64,000 nucleotides of DNA from Pedobacter hartonius (GTDB lineage: Bacteria > Bacteroidota > Bacteroidia > Sphingobacteriales > Sphingobacteriaceae), in NCBI RefSeq assembly GCF_900107535.1, contig NZ_FNRA01000006.1, forward strand, positions 1-64,000, written 5' to 3'. The notes beneath the pieces are model-generated. The model had not been told where the DNA came from, did not search any database, and was given only the letters and a program-made list of their open reading frames with translations. The position numbers were made by a program, and so were the translations under genes. Of the stretch, positions 1 through 9,912 are shown in pieces. The stretch's first letter is position 1. Every line of letters starts with the position of its first letter.

Positions 1-138
1 TCTTTGCCAAAAATTAGCGACATAACCTCTGTATTGACAAATATAATACTTGAAAAAAGATACTCCAAAATTTGCTTTTTATAATAGTATCTTGCTGAGC
101 GTACCCACCATATATGGCATGGATATCTTCCTGATATC

Positions 139-2109
139 ATGCCGGGGCAGCTGTACGGTTACCGCATCCATGGGCCGTTTGACCCGGAAAACGGGCACAG
201 ATACAACGCCCATAAATTATTAATTGATCCCTATGCGAAGGCTATCGCGGGGGTGATCGGCTGGCATGATGCGCTTTTTGCCTATGTGATGGGTTCAGAA
301 ATGCAGGACTTGAGTTTCAGCGAGCTGGACAGTGCGCCGTTTATTCCTAAGGCAGTGGTCGTCGATGAGACTTACGACTGGAAAGGGGATGTACCTCCTG
401 ATATTCCTTATCATGAATCTATTATTTATGAGGCACACGTAAAAGGTTTTACCATGCAGCATCCGGATATTCCTGAAGAGATCAGGGGTACTTATGCCGG
501 GCTTGCCCATCCGGTAACTTTAAATTACCTGAAGGAACTGGGTGTCACTGCCATAGAACTCATGCCGGTACATCAGTTTGTGAATGACCGCCACCTGGTG
601 GAAAAGGGGCTCAGCAATTACTGGGGCTACAATACCATCGGTTTTTTTGCTCCTGACGTCCGGTATGCGGCCAGTACCGAACGCGGAGGCCAGGTAAAGG
701 AATTTAAAGATATGGTAAAAGCCATGCATGTAGCGGGGATAGAGGTCATCCTTGATGTGGTATATAACCATACTGCCGAGGGAAACCATATGGGGCCGAC
801 ACTCTCTTTTAAAGGGATAGATAACGCATCTTATTACAGGCTGACCGGTGATAAGCGTTATTACATGGACTATACAGGTACCGGAAATACGCTCAATGCC
901 AACCTGCCAAACGTATTGCGGCTGTTTATGGATAGCCTGAGATACTGGATCACAGATATGCATGTGGATGGATTCCGTTTTGACCTGGCGCCCGCACTTG
1001 CACGGGAGCTGCACAGTGTAAATAAGCTGAGTGCTTTTTTTGATATTATACACCAGGATCCGCTGATCTCGCAGGTTAAACTGATTGCAGAACCCTGGGA
1101 TATCGGCGAAGGCGGGTACCAGGTGGGCAACTTCCCGCCGGAATGGGCAGAATGGAACGGTAAATACCGGGATTGCATCCGCGATTACTGGAGAGGCGCC
1201 CATAGTATGCTGGGTGAATTTGCCCAGCGGTTTACGGGAAGCCCCGATCTGTACCAGGACGACCTGAGAAGCCCCACGGCAAGTGTTAACTTTATCACAG
1301 CCCATGATGGTTTTACGCTGCATGACCTGGTGACGTACAACGAGAAACATAATGAGGCAAACGGGGAAGATAATAAAGACGGTGAACAGCATAACGGTTC
1401 TTATAACTACGGAGTGGAGGGCGAAACGGAGGATGCGGAGATCAATGTGATCCGCTCCAGGCAGAAACGCAATTTGCTGACCACGCTGTTCCTGTCACAG
1501 GGTGTACCGATGATGGTAGCGGGCGACGAGTTTGGGCGCACACAAAGGGGAAACAACAACGCCTATTGCCAGGACAATGAGATCTCCTGGCTGGACTGGA
1601 TCAATGCAGACAGGGAGCTTTTCAACTTTACCCAGCAGCTGATCCATTTGCGGAAGCGGCATCCTGTTTTTTGCAGAAGGAGATGGTTCCAGGGGGTGCC
1701 TATAAAAGGCATAGGACTGGAAGATGTGGCCTGGTTCCTCCCTGAGGGTGTGGAAATGGAAGAGCACAACTGGAATGAGGACTATGCCAAATCACTGGCT
1801 ATTTATTTGAACGGAGATGACCTGAGGAGTACCGATCAGAAAGGGCAAAAGATCACAGATGATAGTTTTTACCTGATGTTCAATGCCCATGATAATTATT
1901 TAGATTATAACCTGCCAAATGAACGTTATGGTAAAGAATGGATGAAAGTACTTGATACTGCCATACAGGACATTAATGAATCTCCAACCAGGCACTTTAC
2001 GAGTGACACGATCAGGGTGGAGGGAAGATCTATTGTTTTATTAAAACATGTAAGGAACACTAATGAATATGTTCAACCAGGTAAAAAGAGAAATAGGCGT
2101 AAACTTTAA
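139..2109 (+). CDS. glgX: Glycogen debranching enzyme (GlgX/TreX type), 5'-truncated
   Basis: GH13_11 debranching enzyme that hydrolyses alpha-1,6 branches of glycogen and so supplies linear maltodextrin to TreY/TreZ encoded next. All four GH13 regions are visible: DVVYNHT, GFRFDLA (nucleophile Asp282), LIAEPWD (acid/base Glu318) and TAHDG (Asp390). The annotated Met lies inside a conserved stretch: the same frame reads AERTHHIWHGYLPDI upstream of it, then meets TAG at 85-87 and TAA at 82-84. The CBM48-like first ~65-70 residues of normal GlgX (about 700 residues) are therefore absent, and bases 1-87 are AT-rich and unrelated. No convincing ribosome site precedes 139. The gene overlaps treZ by 47 bp. 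The family is certain; whether the truncated protein is made or folds is not, and it may be a pseudogene. Confidence 0.85.
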   Translation: MPGQLYGYRIHGPFDPENGHRYNAHKLLIDPYAKAIAGVIGWHDALFAYVMGSEMQDLSFSELDSAPFIPKAVVVDETYDWKGDVPPDIPYHESIIYEAHVKGFTMQHPDIPEEIRGTYAGLAHPVTLNYLKELGVTAIELMPVHQFVNDRHLVEKGLSNYWGYNTIGFFAPDVRYAASTERGGQVKEFKDMVKAMHVAGIEVILDVVYNHTAEGNHMGPTLSFKGIDNASYYRLTGDKRYYMDYTGTGNTLNANLPNVLRLFMDSLRYWITDMHVDGFRFDLAPALARELHSVNKLSAFFDIIHQDPLISQVKLIAEPWDIGEGGYQVGNFPPEWAEWNGKYRDCIRDYWRGAHSMLGEFAQRFTGSPDLYQDDLRSPTASVNFITAHDGFTLHDLVTYNEKHNEANGEDNKDGEQHNGSYNYGVEGETEDAEINVIRSRQKRNLLTTLFLSQGVPMMVAGDEFGRTQRGNNNAYCQDNEISWLDWINADRELFNFTQQLIHLRKRHPVFCRRRWFQGVPIKGIGLEDVAWFLPEGVEMEEHNWNEDYAKSLAIYLNGDDLRSTDQKGQKITDDSFYLMFNAHDNYLDYNLPNERYGKEWMKVLDTAIQDINESPTRHFTSDTIRVEGRSIVLLKHVRNTNEYVQPGKKRNRRKL

Positions 2110-3904
2110 TGAGGCCAAAAACGCGGAAATCAGATTTTGGGCTCCGGAGGCGGACCGTGTTGATATCCAAACAGCACAAAAACTGCTTCCGCTTGAAAAA
2201 AAAGATTTGGGATACTGGGAATTGCAGAGTGATGCGCTCCAGCCCGGGAGTACCTATAATTTCCTGCTGAACGGCGAGACACTGATACCCGACCCGGCAA
2301 GTCTGCGGCAGCCCGAAGGTGTGCATGGTGTTTCGGAGGCGGTGGACCTGAAGGCTTTTGTGTGGACAGACCAGGCCTGGAAAAACCCGGCACTAGGCAG
2401 CTACGTACTTTATGAGCTGCATGCAGGTACGTTCAGTCCGGAAGGTACCTTTGAAGGTGTCATCGGTAAACTGGATTACCTGCTTGACCTCGGAATTACA
2501 GCCATTGAACTGATGCCTGTTGCCCAGTTTCCGGGCGAGAGGAACTGGGGTTACGACGGTGTTTTTCCTTTCGCTGTCCAGAATTCCTATGGTGGCGCGG
2601 CCGGTTTGCAGAAACTGGTGAATGCATGCCACGAAAAAGGGCTGGCAGTGGTGCTGGATGTGGTATATAACCACATGGGGCCAGAGGGAAACTACTTCGG
2701 CCAGGCCGGTCCTTATTTTACCGAAAAATATCATACCCCCTGGGGAAGCGCAATTAATTTCGACGATGCCTGGTCTGACGGCGTACGCCGGTACTTTATT
2801 GAGAACGTACTGATGTGGTTCAGGGATTTTCACCTGGACGCCTTGCGGCTGGATGCGGTACATGCGATCAAAGACCTCGGTGTTAAACATGTGTTGCAGG
2901 AGATCAGCCAGGAGGTGGATCTGCTGATGGAGGCTACCCGCCGGAACTATTACCTGATCGCCGAGTGCGACCTGAACGATAACAAGTACATCAATCCCCT
3001 GACGCAGCATGGTTATGGAATGGATGCGCAATGGATCGATGAATTTCATCATGCATTACGTGTAACAGCTGGCGAACCGACTACCGGGTATTACAGTGAC
3101 TTTACCGGGATCAAACACCTGGAAAAGGCCTATCGTGATGGCTATATCTATGACGGGATCTACTCCCCTCACCGCCTGAAAACCTTTGGCGGCAAAGCCG
3201 AAGGCAATACGGGGTCTCAGTTTGTGGTGTTCTCACAAAACCACGACCAGGTAGGAAACCGCATGCTTGGAGAGCGCAGCAGTGAACTGCTGAGTTACGA
3301 AATGCAGAAGCTTATGGCAGGCGCGGTCTTGTGCAGCCCCTTTTTACCGATGTTGTTTATGGGTGAGGAATGGGGAGAGACACATCCTTTCCTTTTTTTT
3401 ACCAGCCATGGCGATCCGGAGCTGGTAAAGGCTGTCAGGGAAGGACGGAAAGCAGAGTTTGCGGCCTTTCATGCCGAAGGGGAAGCCCCCGATCCGCAAT
3501 CCGAAGATACCTTTAACCGGTCCAGATTACAGTGGGACCTGCTGGAGGAAGAAGGGCATCAGCAACTGCTGTCCTTCTACAAAACAATGATTGGCCTGAG
3601 GAAACAATATGGCCCGCTGAACAATACAGAACGCAGTCAACTGACCGTCTCTGCCGATGCAGCTACAAACTGCCTGGTGCTGAAGAGATGGGAAGATGGC
3701 GTGCAGGTATTATGCCTGATGAATTTCTCCAAAAAAACGCAGGATATTACTATTCCTGACGATAAACCCTATTGGAGAAAGATCCTGGACTCTGCCGATC
3801 CGAAGTGGAAAGGCCCACACGCAGCTCCTGCGTCCATCGATGCATTGCAAAGCCTGGAGATTCAGCCTCAATCTATTTTAATTTATACGAACAAATATGC
3901 TTAA
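2063..3904 (+). CDS. treZ: Malto-oligosyltrehalose trehalohydrolase
   Basis: GH13_10 enzyme that cleaves trehalose from maltooligosyl-trehalose made by TreY. An N-terminal CBM48-like beta domain (residues about 10-100, containing RFWAPEADRV) precedes a (beta/alpha)8 barrel with DVVYNHMGPEGNY, LRLDAVHAI (Asp264), LIAECDL (Glu301) and NHDQVGNR (Asp395). The length of 613 residues is normal for the family. Two Met codons lie at the start (2063 and 2069); either would leave an overlap with the end of the glgX frame. The stop codon overlaps the start of the treY-malQ gene by 8 bp (3897-3904), so translational coupling across the three genes is likely. The protein is cytoplasmic, with no signal peptide. 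Confidence 0.95.
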   Translation: MNMFNQVKREIGVNFNEAKNAEIRFWAPEADRVDIQTAQKLLPLEKKDLGYWELQSDALQPGSTYNFLLNGETLIPDPASLRQPEGVHGVSEAVDLKAFVWTDQAWKNPALGSYVLYELHAGTFSPEGTFEGVIGKLDYLLDLGITAIELMPVAQFPGERNWGYDGVFPFAVQNSYGGAAGLQKLVNACHEKGLAVVLDVVYNHMGPEGNYFGQAGPYFTEKYHTPWGSAINFDDAWSDGVRRYFIENVLMWFRDFHLDALRLDAVHAIKDLGVKHVLQEISQEVDLLMEATRRNYYLIAECDLNDNKYINPLTQHGYGMDAQWIDEFHHALRVTAGEPTTGYYSDFTGIKHLEKAYRDGYIYDGIYSPHRLKTFGGKAEGNTGSQFVVFSQNHDQVGNRMLGERSSELLSYEMQKLMAGAVLCSPFLPMLFMGEEWGETHPFLFFTSHGDPELVKAVREGRKAEFAAFHAEGEAPDPQSEDTFNRSRLQWDLLEEEGHQQLLSFYKTMIGLRKQYGPLNNTERSQLTVSADAATNCLVLKRWEDGVQVLCLMNFSKKTQDITIPDDKPYWRKILDSADPKWKGPHAAPASIDALQSLEIQPQSILIYTNKYA

Positions 3905-6900
3905 CCCGATTTCTACCTATCGCATTCAGTTCCATAAGGGATTTACATTTAAGGACCTTGATCAGATCATTCCTTATTTAAAAAATATTGGGATCACCAC
4001 GATCTATGCTTCGCCTGTCCTGGAGGCCGTTCCGGGCAGTATGCATGGTTATGATACGGTAAACCCCGGGCGGATCAATCCTGAAATCGGAACCCTGGAA
4101 GAACTAAAGGAAATATCCGGAAAGCTGCGGGAACTGGACATGCAGTGGGTACAGGACATCGTGCCAAACCATATGGCTTTTGATCCCCATAATCCATGGT
4201 TGATGGATGTGCTGAAAAATGGCCGGGCATCAGCTTATGCAGGTTTTTTTGACATCAACTGGTCGGGCGACGAAAACCTGCCGCTGATGGTGCCTTTCCT
4301 GGGCAGTTCCCTGGAAGAGACCATTGCTGCGGGAGAGCTGAAGCTGGTAAAACGTAATGACGGTATTAAACTGCAGTATTTTGAAACGGAATGGCCGGTA
4401 AACGATAAAGTGAAAGATACAGGAATGCCTTTGCAGGAGGCTGTCAGAGCCCAGTATTACAGGCTTTGTTCATGGAAGGAAACGGATGAACAGATCAATT
4501 ACCGCAGGTTTTTTACCGTAAATAGCCTGATCTGCCTGAATATGCAGTATGAGGAAACTTTTACAGCCTATCATCAGCTGATTAAAACGCTGCTGGACGA
4601 GGGTGTTTTCCAGGGGCTGCGGGTAGACCATATTGATGGTTTATACGATCCTGAAGGTTATGTTGAGCGTTTGCGTGCACTTGCGGGAGAAGATATCTAT
4701 ATCGTTGTGGAGAAAATTCTCGGGGAAGGTGAATGGTTTCCCGGAAAGTGGCCTGTTCAGGGCACTACGGGTTATGATTTCCTGGCACAGGTGAATAACC
4801 TGTTCACCGCAAAGGATGCAAAAAAGAAATTTACTAAGTTCTATGAATCGCTTACGGGCGAGAATAAAAGCATCCTGAGGCTGATCAGGCAGAAGAAAGC
4901 CGGGATCCTGGGTGATCATATGGCCGGGGAGCTGGACAACTTATACCAACTGTTTACCGGGCTTCAGCTGGCAACGGCGGAAGAACTGAATACTTTGAAA
5001 GCCGGTACGCTGAAAGATGCAATCGGGCAGCTGCTGATCTGCTGTCCTGTATACCGCTTTTATGATAGTGAGCTGCCGCTGTCATACCTGTATGCGGAGG
5101 AGATGGAACATCTCTTTAAGGAGGTCAATGTAGTGAAAACGCTGCAGGATGCCGTTTCCCTGTTGAGAACGGTACTGCTTGAAAGGCCACTGGCAGGAGA
5201 CGCAGCATACAATTCCGGGGCGGCGCAGTTTTACCTGCGCTGTATGCAATTCAGCGGGCCCCTAATGGCAAAGGGCGTGGAGGATACCTTGATGTACACC
5301 TATAACCGTTTTGTGGGGCACAATGAAGTGGGAGATGCACCTTCGGCCTTTGGCATAAATAAGGAAGATTTTCATGAGCTGATGCAGAACAGGGAGCTGG
5401 CACTGCCGGCATCAATGAATGGGACATCTACCCACGATACCAAAAGAGGGGAAGATGTACGGGCAAGGCTCAATGTGCTGACAGACTTGCCGGATGAGTG
5501 GATCATTAAGGTGAAGGACTGGAGAAAGTTCAATAAAGAATTTGCCTCCGGACTGGACCCGAATGATGAATATTTTATTTACCAGACGATCGCCGGAAGT
5601 TACCCGATGCCCGGAATGCCTGAAGATAACTATACGGAGCGCCTGCAGGCCTACCTTGAAAAAGCGCTGCGGGAAGGGAAGATAAATTCTAACTGGACGG
5701 AGCCTGATGCCGATTATGAACGGCTGGTAAAAAACTTTGTGCTGGAGATTTTGAGTCAGTCGTCACCCTTCTGGAAAAGTTTTGCACCCTTTCACCGTAA
5801 AATATCGGATTTTGGAATACTGAATTCCCTCAGTCAGCTGCTGCTGAAATTTACCTGCCCCGGTGTGCCTGACACCTATCAGGGGACTGAACTATGGGAC
5901 CTTAGCCTGGTAGATCCGGACAACAGGAGGCCTGTAGATTATGGGCAGCGCAGCCAATGGCTGGAAGATATCCGGAATGGAAACACCTCGCTGAAAAAAC
6001 TGTGGAAAGAACGTTTTAACGGAAAAATTAAGCTTTACCTGTTACATGTACTACTGCAAAAACTCAAGCCGTATGCCGGGCTGCTGGCCTCGGGTGATTA
6101 TATATCTCTTGAAGTGAAGGGCGAATTTGCAGACAATTTACTGGCTTTTGCAAGGCAGGAAGAAAATAAGTGGCTGGTAGTGGTGGTACCGCTTTTCCTC
6201 GCGCAGCTTCATGAAGAGATGCCTGACCTGGAAAAACTGAACTGGGGAAATACCCATATCAAACTTCCTGTGAGGTCATCCTTTCATTGGAACAACCTGA
6301 TGAATGACGATACGGGAATATCCAGTGGTCCTGTGCTCTCTGTGACGGAATTGTTTGATGACTTTCCTTTGGGGCTGGTTTCGCTTGAGCAGATTGAAAA
6401 CCGCCGGGGTGCCGGTGTGCTGCTGCATGTCACATCACTGCCGTCAGCCTTTGGCATAGGGGATATCGGTATTGAGGCATGGAATTTTATCGACTTCCTG
6501 GTAAAATCGGAGCAGAAATACTGGCAGTTGCTGCCACTGAATCCCATAGGGACCGATCAGGGTTTTTCTCCTTACAGCTCTGTTTCGGCAATGGCCGGCA
6601 ATACGATGCTGATCAGTATAGAACAGCTATATATGACGGGTTTCCTGGAAGAAAGGTATGTGAATAAGTTCAGGTCTGCCGTAAAAGATGAAATTGATTT
6701 TGAAAAAATAGCTGGACTGAAGGACAGGATGCTGCTGAAAGCATTTTTATTTGGTGTGGATACGGATCAGCCTGGAGATACCAGTTATAGCGAATTCTGT
6801 GAGCGGGAGAAGAACTGGCTGGATGATTTTGCGCTTTACTCGGTACTGAAAGAAAACCAGGGCGGAGTAGCATGGGTAGACTGGTACCCGGCTTATCGCG

Positions 6901-7898
6901 ACCGTGATCCGGTAAAGCTGCGCCAGTTTGCAGCCGATTACCGGCAGGAACTGGAATTTGTAAAATGGAAGCAGTTTATATTTTTCGTACAGTGGGCTGA
7001 TGTTAAAGCATACGCGAAGGATAACGGTATAAAGCTTTACGGGGATCTTCCTTTTTATGTAGGGTATGATTCTGCGGATGTATGGTCGAACCGGGAGCTG
7101 TTTGGATTGGATGCAGAGGGCAGGATGACCGGGATTGCGGGTGTACCCCCGGATTACTTTAATGCTGACGGACAGCTGTGGGGAATGCCGGTGTATGACT
7201 GGGAAAAGATGAAGGCTGATGGTTACCAGTGGTGGCTGCGCAGGATCCACAAGAATATGGAATTGTACGACCTGCTGCGGCTGGATCATTTCAGGGCATT
7301 TTCTGATTACTGGGAGATACCTGCGGGGGAAAGCACTGCCGTTAACGGAATCTGGAAGCCTGGTCCGCGGGCTGATTTCTTCACCGTGCTGGAAAGGGAA
7401 TTCCCGGATATGCCTTTTGTAGCTGAAGATCTCGGAGAGATCAATGAAGCGGTTTATGAGCTGCGCGACGAATTTAAGCTGCCGGGAATGAAGGTCCTGC
7501 AGTTTGCTTTTGGAGAGGATATGGGACTAACAGATCATATACCGCACAATTTTAAGTCGGACGATTTTATTGTCTACACCGGAACGCATGACAACAATAC
7601 TACCAGAGGCTGGTATGAAATGGAAGCCGGAAAGATCGTTAGGAAAAATCTTGATAAATACACAGGCACTGGCGTGGACAGTAAGAACGTACATACTGTA
7701 CTTGCCAGGCTTGCATATGCTTCTGTAGCGAAGGTGGTTATTCTGCCCATGCAGGATATCCTGGGGCTTGACGGAAAATCAAGGATGAATAAACCCGCCT
7801 CTCCGGATGGGAACTGGAAGTGGCGCATGAAAGAACAGCCGGGGAAAAGCGTGGAAAAAATGCTGAGATCACTGGTAAGGACCTATGGCAGATCATAG
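3897..7898 (+). CDS. treY-malQ: Fused malto-oligosyltrehalose synthase / 4-alpha-glucanotransferase
   Basis: A 1,333-residue two-enzyme fusion. Residues 1 to about 830 are TreY (GH13_26), which isomerises the reducing-end alpha-1,4 bond of maltodextrins to alpha,alpha-1,1; visible motifs are STYRIQF, DIVPNHMAF, GLRVDHIDGL (Asp244) and VVEKILG (Glu272). Near residue 836 (base about 6402) a complete MalQ (GH77) begins with RRGAGVLLHVTSLPS, and carries RLDHFRAF (Asp1130), VAEDLGEI (Glu1177) and THDNNTTRGW (Asp1232). Both halves are full length and keep their catalytic residues. MalQ would lengthen or recycle the short maltodextrins left by TreY/TreZ, so the fusion makes metabolic sense. The frame is open throughout, with no internal stop. 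It overlaps treZ by 8 bp and converges on the GH16 gene with a 5-bp gap. Confidence 0.93.
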   Translation: MLNPISTYRIQFHKGFTFKDLDQIIPYLKNIGITTIYASPVLEAVPGSMHGYDTVNPGRINPEIGTLEELKEISGKLRELDMQWVQDIVPNHMAFDPHNPWLMDVLKNGRASAYAGFFDINWSGDENLPLMVPFLGSSLEETIAAGELKLVKRNDGIKLQYFETEWPVNDKVKDTGMPLQEAVRAQYYRLCSWKETDEQINYRRFFTVNSLICLNMQYEETFTAYHQLIKTLLDEGVFQGLRVDHIDGLYDPEGYVERLRALAGEDIYIVVEKILGEGEWFPGKWPVQGTTGYDFLAQVNNLFTAKDAKKKFTKFYESLTGENKSILRLIRQKKAGILGDHMAGELDNLYQLFTGLQLATAEELNTLKAGTLKDAIGQLLICCPVYRFYDSELPLSYLYAEEMEHLFKEVNVVKTLQDAVSLLRTVLLERPLAGDAAYNSGAAQFYLRCMQFSGPLMAKGVEDTLMYTYNRFVGHNEVGDAPSAFGINKEDFHELMQNRELALPASMNGTSTHDTKRGEDVRARLNVLTDLPDEWIIKVKDWRKFNKEFASGLDPNDEYFIYQTIAGSYPMPGMPEDNYTERLQAYLEKALREGKINSNWTEPDADYERLVKNFVLEILSQSSPFWKSFAPFHRKISDFGILNSLSQLLLKFTCPGVPDTYQGTELWDLSLVDPDNRRPVDYGQRSQWLEDIRNGNTSLKKLWKERFNGKIKLYLLHVLLQKLKPYAGLLASGDYISLEVKGEFADNLLAFARQEENKWLVVVVPLFLAQLHEEMPDLEKLNWGNTHIKLPVRSSFHWNNLMNDDTGISSGPVLSVTELFDDFPLGLVSLEQIENRRGAGVLLHVTSLPSAFGIGDIGIEAWNFIDFLVKSEQKYWQLLPLNPIGTDQGFSPYSSVSAMAGNTMLISIEQLYMTGFLEERYVNKFRSAVKDEIDFEKIAGLKDRMLLKAFLFGVDTDQPGDTSYSEFCEREKNWLDDFALYSVLKENQGGVAWVDWYPAYRDRDPVKLRQFAADYRQELEFVKWKQFIFFVQWADVKAYAKDNGIKLYGDLPFYVGYDSADVWSNRELFGLDAEGRMTGIAGVPPDYFNADGQLWGMPVYDWEKMKADGYQWWLRRIHKNMELYDLLRLDHFRAFSDYWEIPAGESTAVNGIWKPGPRADFFTVLEREFPDMPFVAEDLGEINEAVYELRDEFKLPGMKVLQFAFGEDMGLTDHIPHNFKSDDFIVYTGTHDNNTTRGWYEMEAGKIVRKNLDKYTGTGVDSKNVHTVLARLAYASVAKVVILPMQDILGLDGKSRMNKPASPDGNWKWRMKEQPGKSVEKMLRSLVRTYGRS

Positions 7899-7903
7899 TA
7901 TTT

Positions 7904-8986
7904 CTATTTTCTTTTATAGACCCTTACCCAATCCACCAGTGTTGTACAGGGAAATTTAGCCTCCGGTACTATCCTTCCGCCATAAGTCTGGTTGTCGTTA
8001 CCGCCAACGCCGGCGGACAGGATGAGGTAAAATTTATGATCAAATGGTTTCCACTGGGTAAAGTGATGGGAGTATTCGGAAAAGAATACATTTTTTCCGC
8101 CGATAACCTTTGTGCCGTCAGCATCTTGTCCGTCCGCAGCATTTCCAAATGCTGCACCGTCATTGAAGTAATTGATATGGTAGACCTGCTGATCGATACT
8201 GAATTCCATGCGGTCTGCAAACCAGTCTATTCTGTAAATATGATATGCCCCGCTACCGGCTTTAGGGTCCAGGTCTTTAGCGGGCCACCCTCCGTATTCG
8301 GGTTTAACTGCGGGTACCTGGGCTTCGGCATATGAATAATAGCCACCTTTCAATCCATGATTCCAATCCTGATAGGTGTTGTTTTCCCATGACCAAGCAT
8401 AATGAACGGTGCCGAGGTTGGCATAGGGGATCGTCCCTACGTATTCCATAATATCAACTTCTCCGCCCTGTGGCCACATCAGGTGGTCTTCACCCTGAGG
8501 TATCTCGTCCGGCAGCATCCAGAATGCAAATCCCTGTCCTTTGTACTTGACATCCCTTGCCCAGATTCTTGCTTCGATACGTGTACCTGGTCCGATGGAT
8601 AACTTTCCTTTGCTGTTTATTCTGCCACTGGTAAATTCCCTGTCCATGTAAGACTCCTTAACAGTAGTAATGCTCAATGCGCCATCGGCTTCCGGGGTAC
8701 CTGCAACAATACTTACGTTTACAGGCCGGTCAGTTGCCCGGTCCAGCTGCCCGGTCCCGAAATCTCCGTTGACCCCTGTTCCTGTTTCATAGGTCCATTT
8801 TGTCAGATCAGTTGATGTACCTTTAAATTCATCGTTCCAGAGCAGATCATAACCGGGATAGCTTACTGGATCAGCACCCTTTACTGCGCTGGCTTCAGCG
8901 GTGTTGTTTTGTAATGCGGATTTACCTGATTTTTCACATGCTGTGAATAATGCAAGGGGAATAATCAGGGAGAGGATCTTTTTCAT
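7904..8986 (-). CDS. Glycoside hydrolase family 16 lipoprotein (beta-glucanase/laminarinase-like)
   Basis: Secreted endo-beta-glucanase-type enzyme of 360 residues. A lipoprotein signal ends at lipobox LFTAC (Cys17), followed by a Ser/Ala/Lys-rich linker and one GH16 domain starting near LLWNDEFKG. The catalytic signature GGEVDIMEYVG gives nucleophile Glu176, Asp178 and acid/base Glu181. Conserved Trp-rich segments such as FAFWMLPDE line the cleft. Members of GH16 cut beta-1,3-, beta-1,3/1,4-glucans or sulfated galactans; laminarin-type substrates are the best guess, but specificity cannot be read from the sequence. The lipid anchor suggests outer-membrane attachment. The gene stands alone, convergent with treY-malQ, with no SusC/SusD pair nearby, so it is not part of a classical polysaccharide utilisation locus here. 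Confidence 0.9.
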   Translation of the reverse strand: MKKILSLIIPLALFTACEKSGKSALQNNTAEASAVKGADPVSYPGYDLLWNDEFKGTSTDLTKWTYETGTGVNGDFGTGQLDRATDRPVNVSIVAGTPEADGALSITTVKESYMDREFTSGRINSKGKLSIGPGTRIEARIWARDVKYKGQGFAFWMLPDEIPQGEDHLMWPQGGEVDIMEYVGTIPYANLGTVHYAWSWENNTYQDWNHGLKGGYYSYAEAQVPAVKPEYGGWPAKDLDPKAGSGAYHIYRIDWFADRMEFSIDQQVYHINYFNDGAAFGNAADGQDADGTKVIGGKNVFFSEYSHHFTQWKPFDHKFYLILSAGVGGNDNQTYGGRIVPEAKFPCTTLVDWVRVYKRK

Positions 8987-9178
8987 AGGTTTTGTTTGCT
9001 AATATATGTTATTGAATAACAGTGTATACCGTGTTTTTATTTTATAATAAAGGAATAGAATTAAGCAGATGAAACCTATCACCAAAAATGGGGAGATTGA
9101 AACTGAGACCACACATTTTTGAAGACAGATTGTTAATTTGCAGTGATATATAGTTAACTGGAAAAATAAAAACTCAAT

Positions 9179-9664
9179 ATGAATAACGATAACAGAAATT
9201 TTGTGGTAAAGGAATTGGTCTCTCTGATTGAAGCTGGAAATGCACATGCTTCATTTGAACAATCGGTTGCAGAAGTTTCCATAGATCTGATCACTGTTGT
9301 GCCTGAGCATTTGCCTTACAGTATCTGGCAGATGACTGAACACATGCGGATCGCTCAGTGGGACATTGTAGAGTTTTGTCTCGGGTCGGACCACCCGTTG
9401 CTGAAATGGCCTGATGATTACTGGCCTGCGGCCGGTGAAGAGATTGGAAAAGACAAATGGGAGATTACGCTGGAGAGTATCCGTAAAGACAGGGAACGGT
9501 TTATTGACTTGCTGAAGGATGAGAAAAATGACCTGTACCATCCATTTGCTCATGGCGAGGGGCAGAGCCTTTTCCGCGAAGCAGTGGTGATCGCAGACCA
9601 TAATTCTTATCATATAGGCCAGTTGGTCTTGTTGAGGCGCCTGCTCGGAGACTGGAAATGGTAA
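9179..9664 (+). CDS. DinB-family protein
   Basis: A 161-residue four-helix-bundle protein of the DinB/YfiT superfamily, a group of putative metal-dependent enzymes that includes thiol-transferases and stress-induced proteins. The putative metal ligands are in TEHMRIAQWD (N-terminal His) and in the C-terminal DHNSYHIGQ (two His). No signal peptide is seen, so it is cytoplasmic. It stands alone between the divergent GH16 gene and glmS and is followed by its own hairpin terminator. The substrate is unknown; bacillithiol-type chemistry or damage response are family-level possibilities only. Confidence 0.8.
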   Translation: MNNDNRNFVVKELVSLIEAGNAHASFEQSVAEVSIDLITVVPEHLPYSIWQMTEHMRIAQWDIVEFCLGSDHPLLKWPDDYWPAAGEEIGKDKWEITLESIRKDRERFIDLLKDEKNDLYHPFAHGEGQSLFREAVVIADHNSYHIGQLVLLRRLLGDWKW

Positions 9665-9669
9665 GAAAA

Positions 9670-9695
9670 ACAGTCGGGAGCCGGCTGTATTTTTA
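9670..9695 (+). terminator. Intrinsic terminator after DinB-like gene
   Basis: An 8-bp stem with one G-U pair (ACAGTCGG / CCGGCTGT), loop GAG, is followed directly by ATTTTT. It begins six bases after the DinB-like stop codon. Confidence 0.7.
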
Positions 9696-9912
9696 ACCGG
9701 TAAAGTTGATATAAATCGAAATCGCTAAAACGTTTTAAAGTTGTCATGTGACCGGTGGCATATGCTATTCCTGATAAAAATAGGATTCCAAAACGCTGCT
9801 GAATGCGGCTGAAATGATTAAGAATGACCTTATTAGAATGTAAAATAGGGAAATGTGTCTTCGTTAAATAGTTAGGGAATTTACTAGCTTTACGCCCTAA
9901 TTCAAATATAAA

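Noticed and set aside
1..87. Simple frameshift as the cause of the short GlgX
   Set aside because: None of the three forward frames in bases 1-87 resembles the CBM48 region, so one indel would not restore the domain.
520..1392. 290-codon open frame on the minus strand inside glgX
   Set aside because: Antisense to well-conserved GH13 sequence, with no family-like motifs, no signal peptide and no start site; it is a by-product of codon bias.
9696..9912. glmS ribozyme in the glmS leader
   Set aside because: The leader lacks the conserved ribozyme core, and the phylum is not known for this element.
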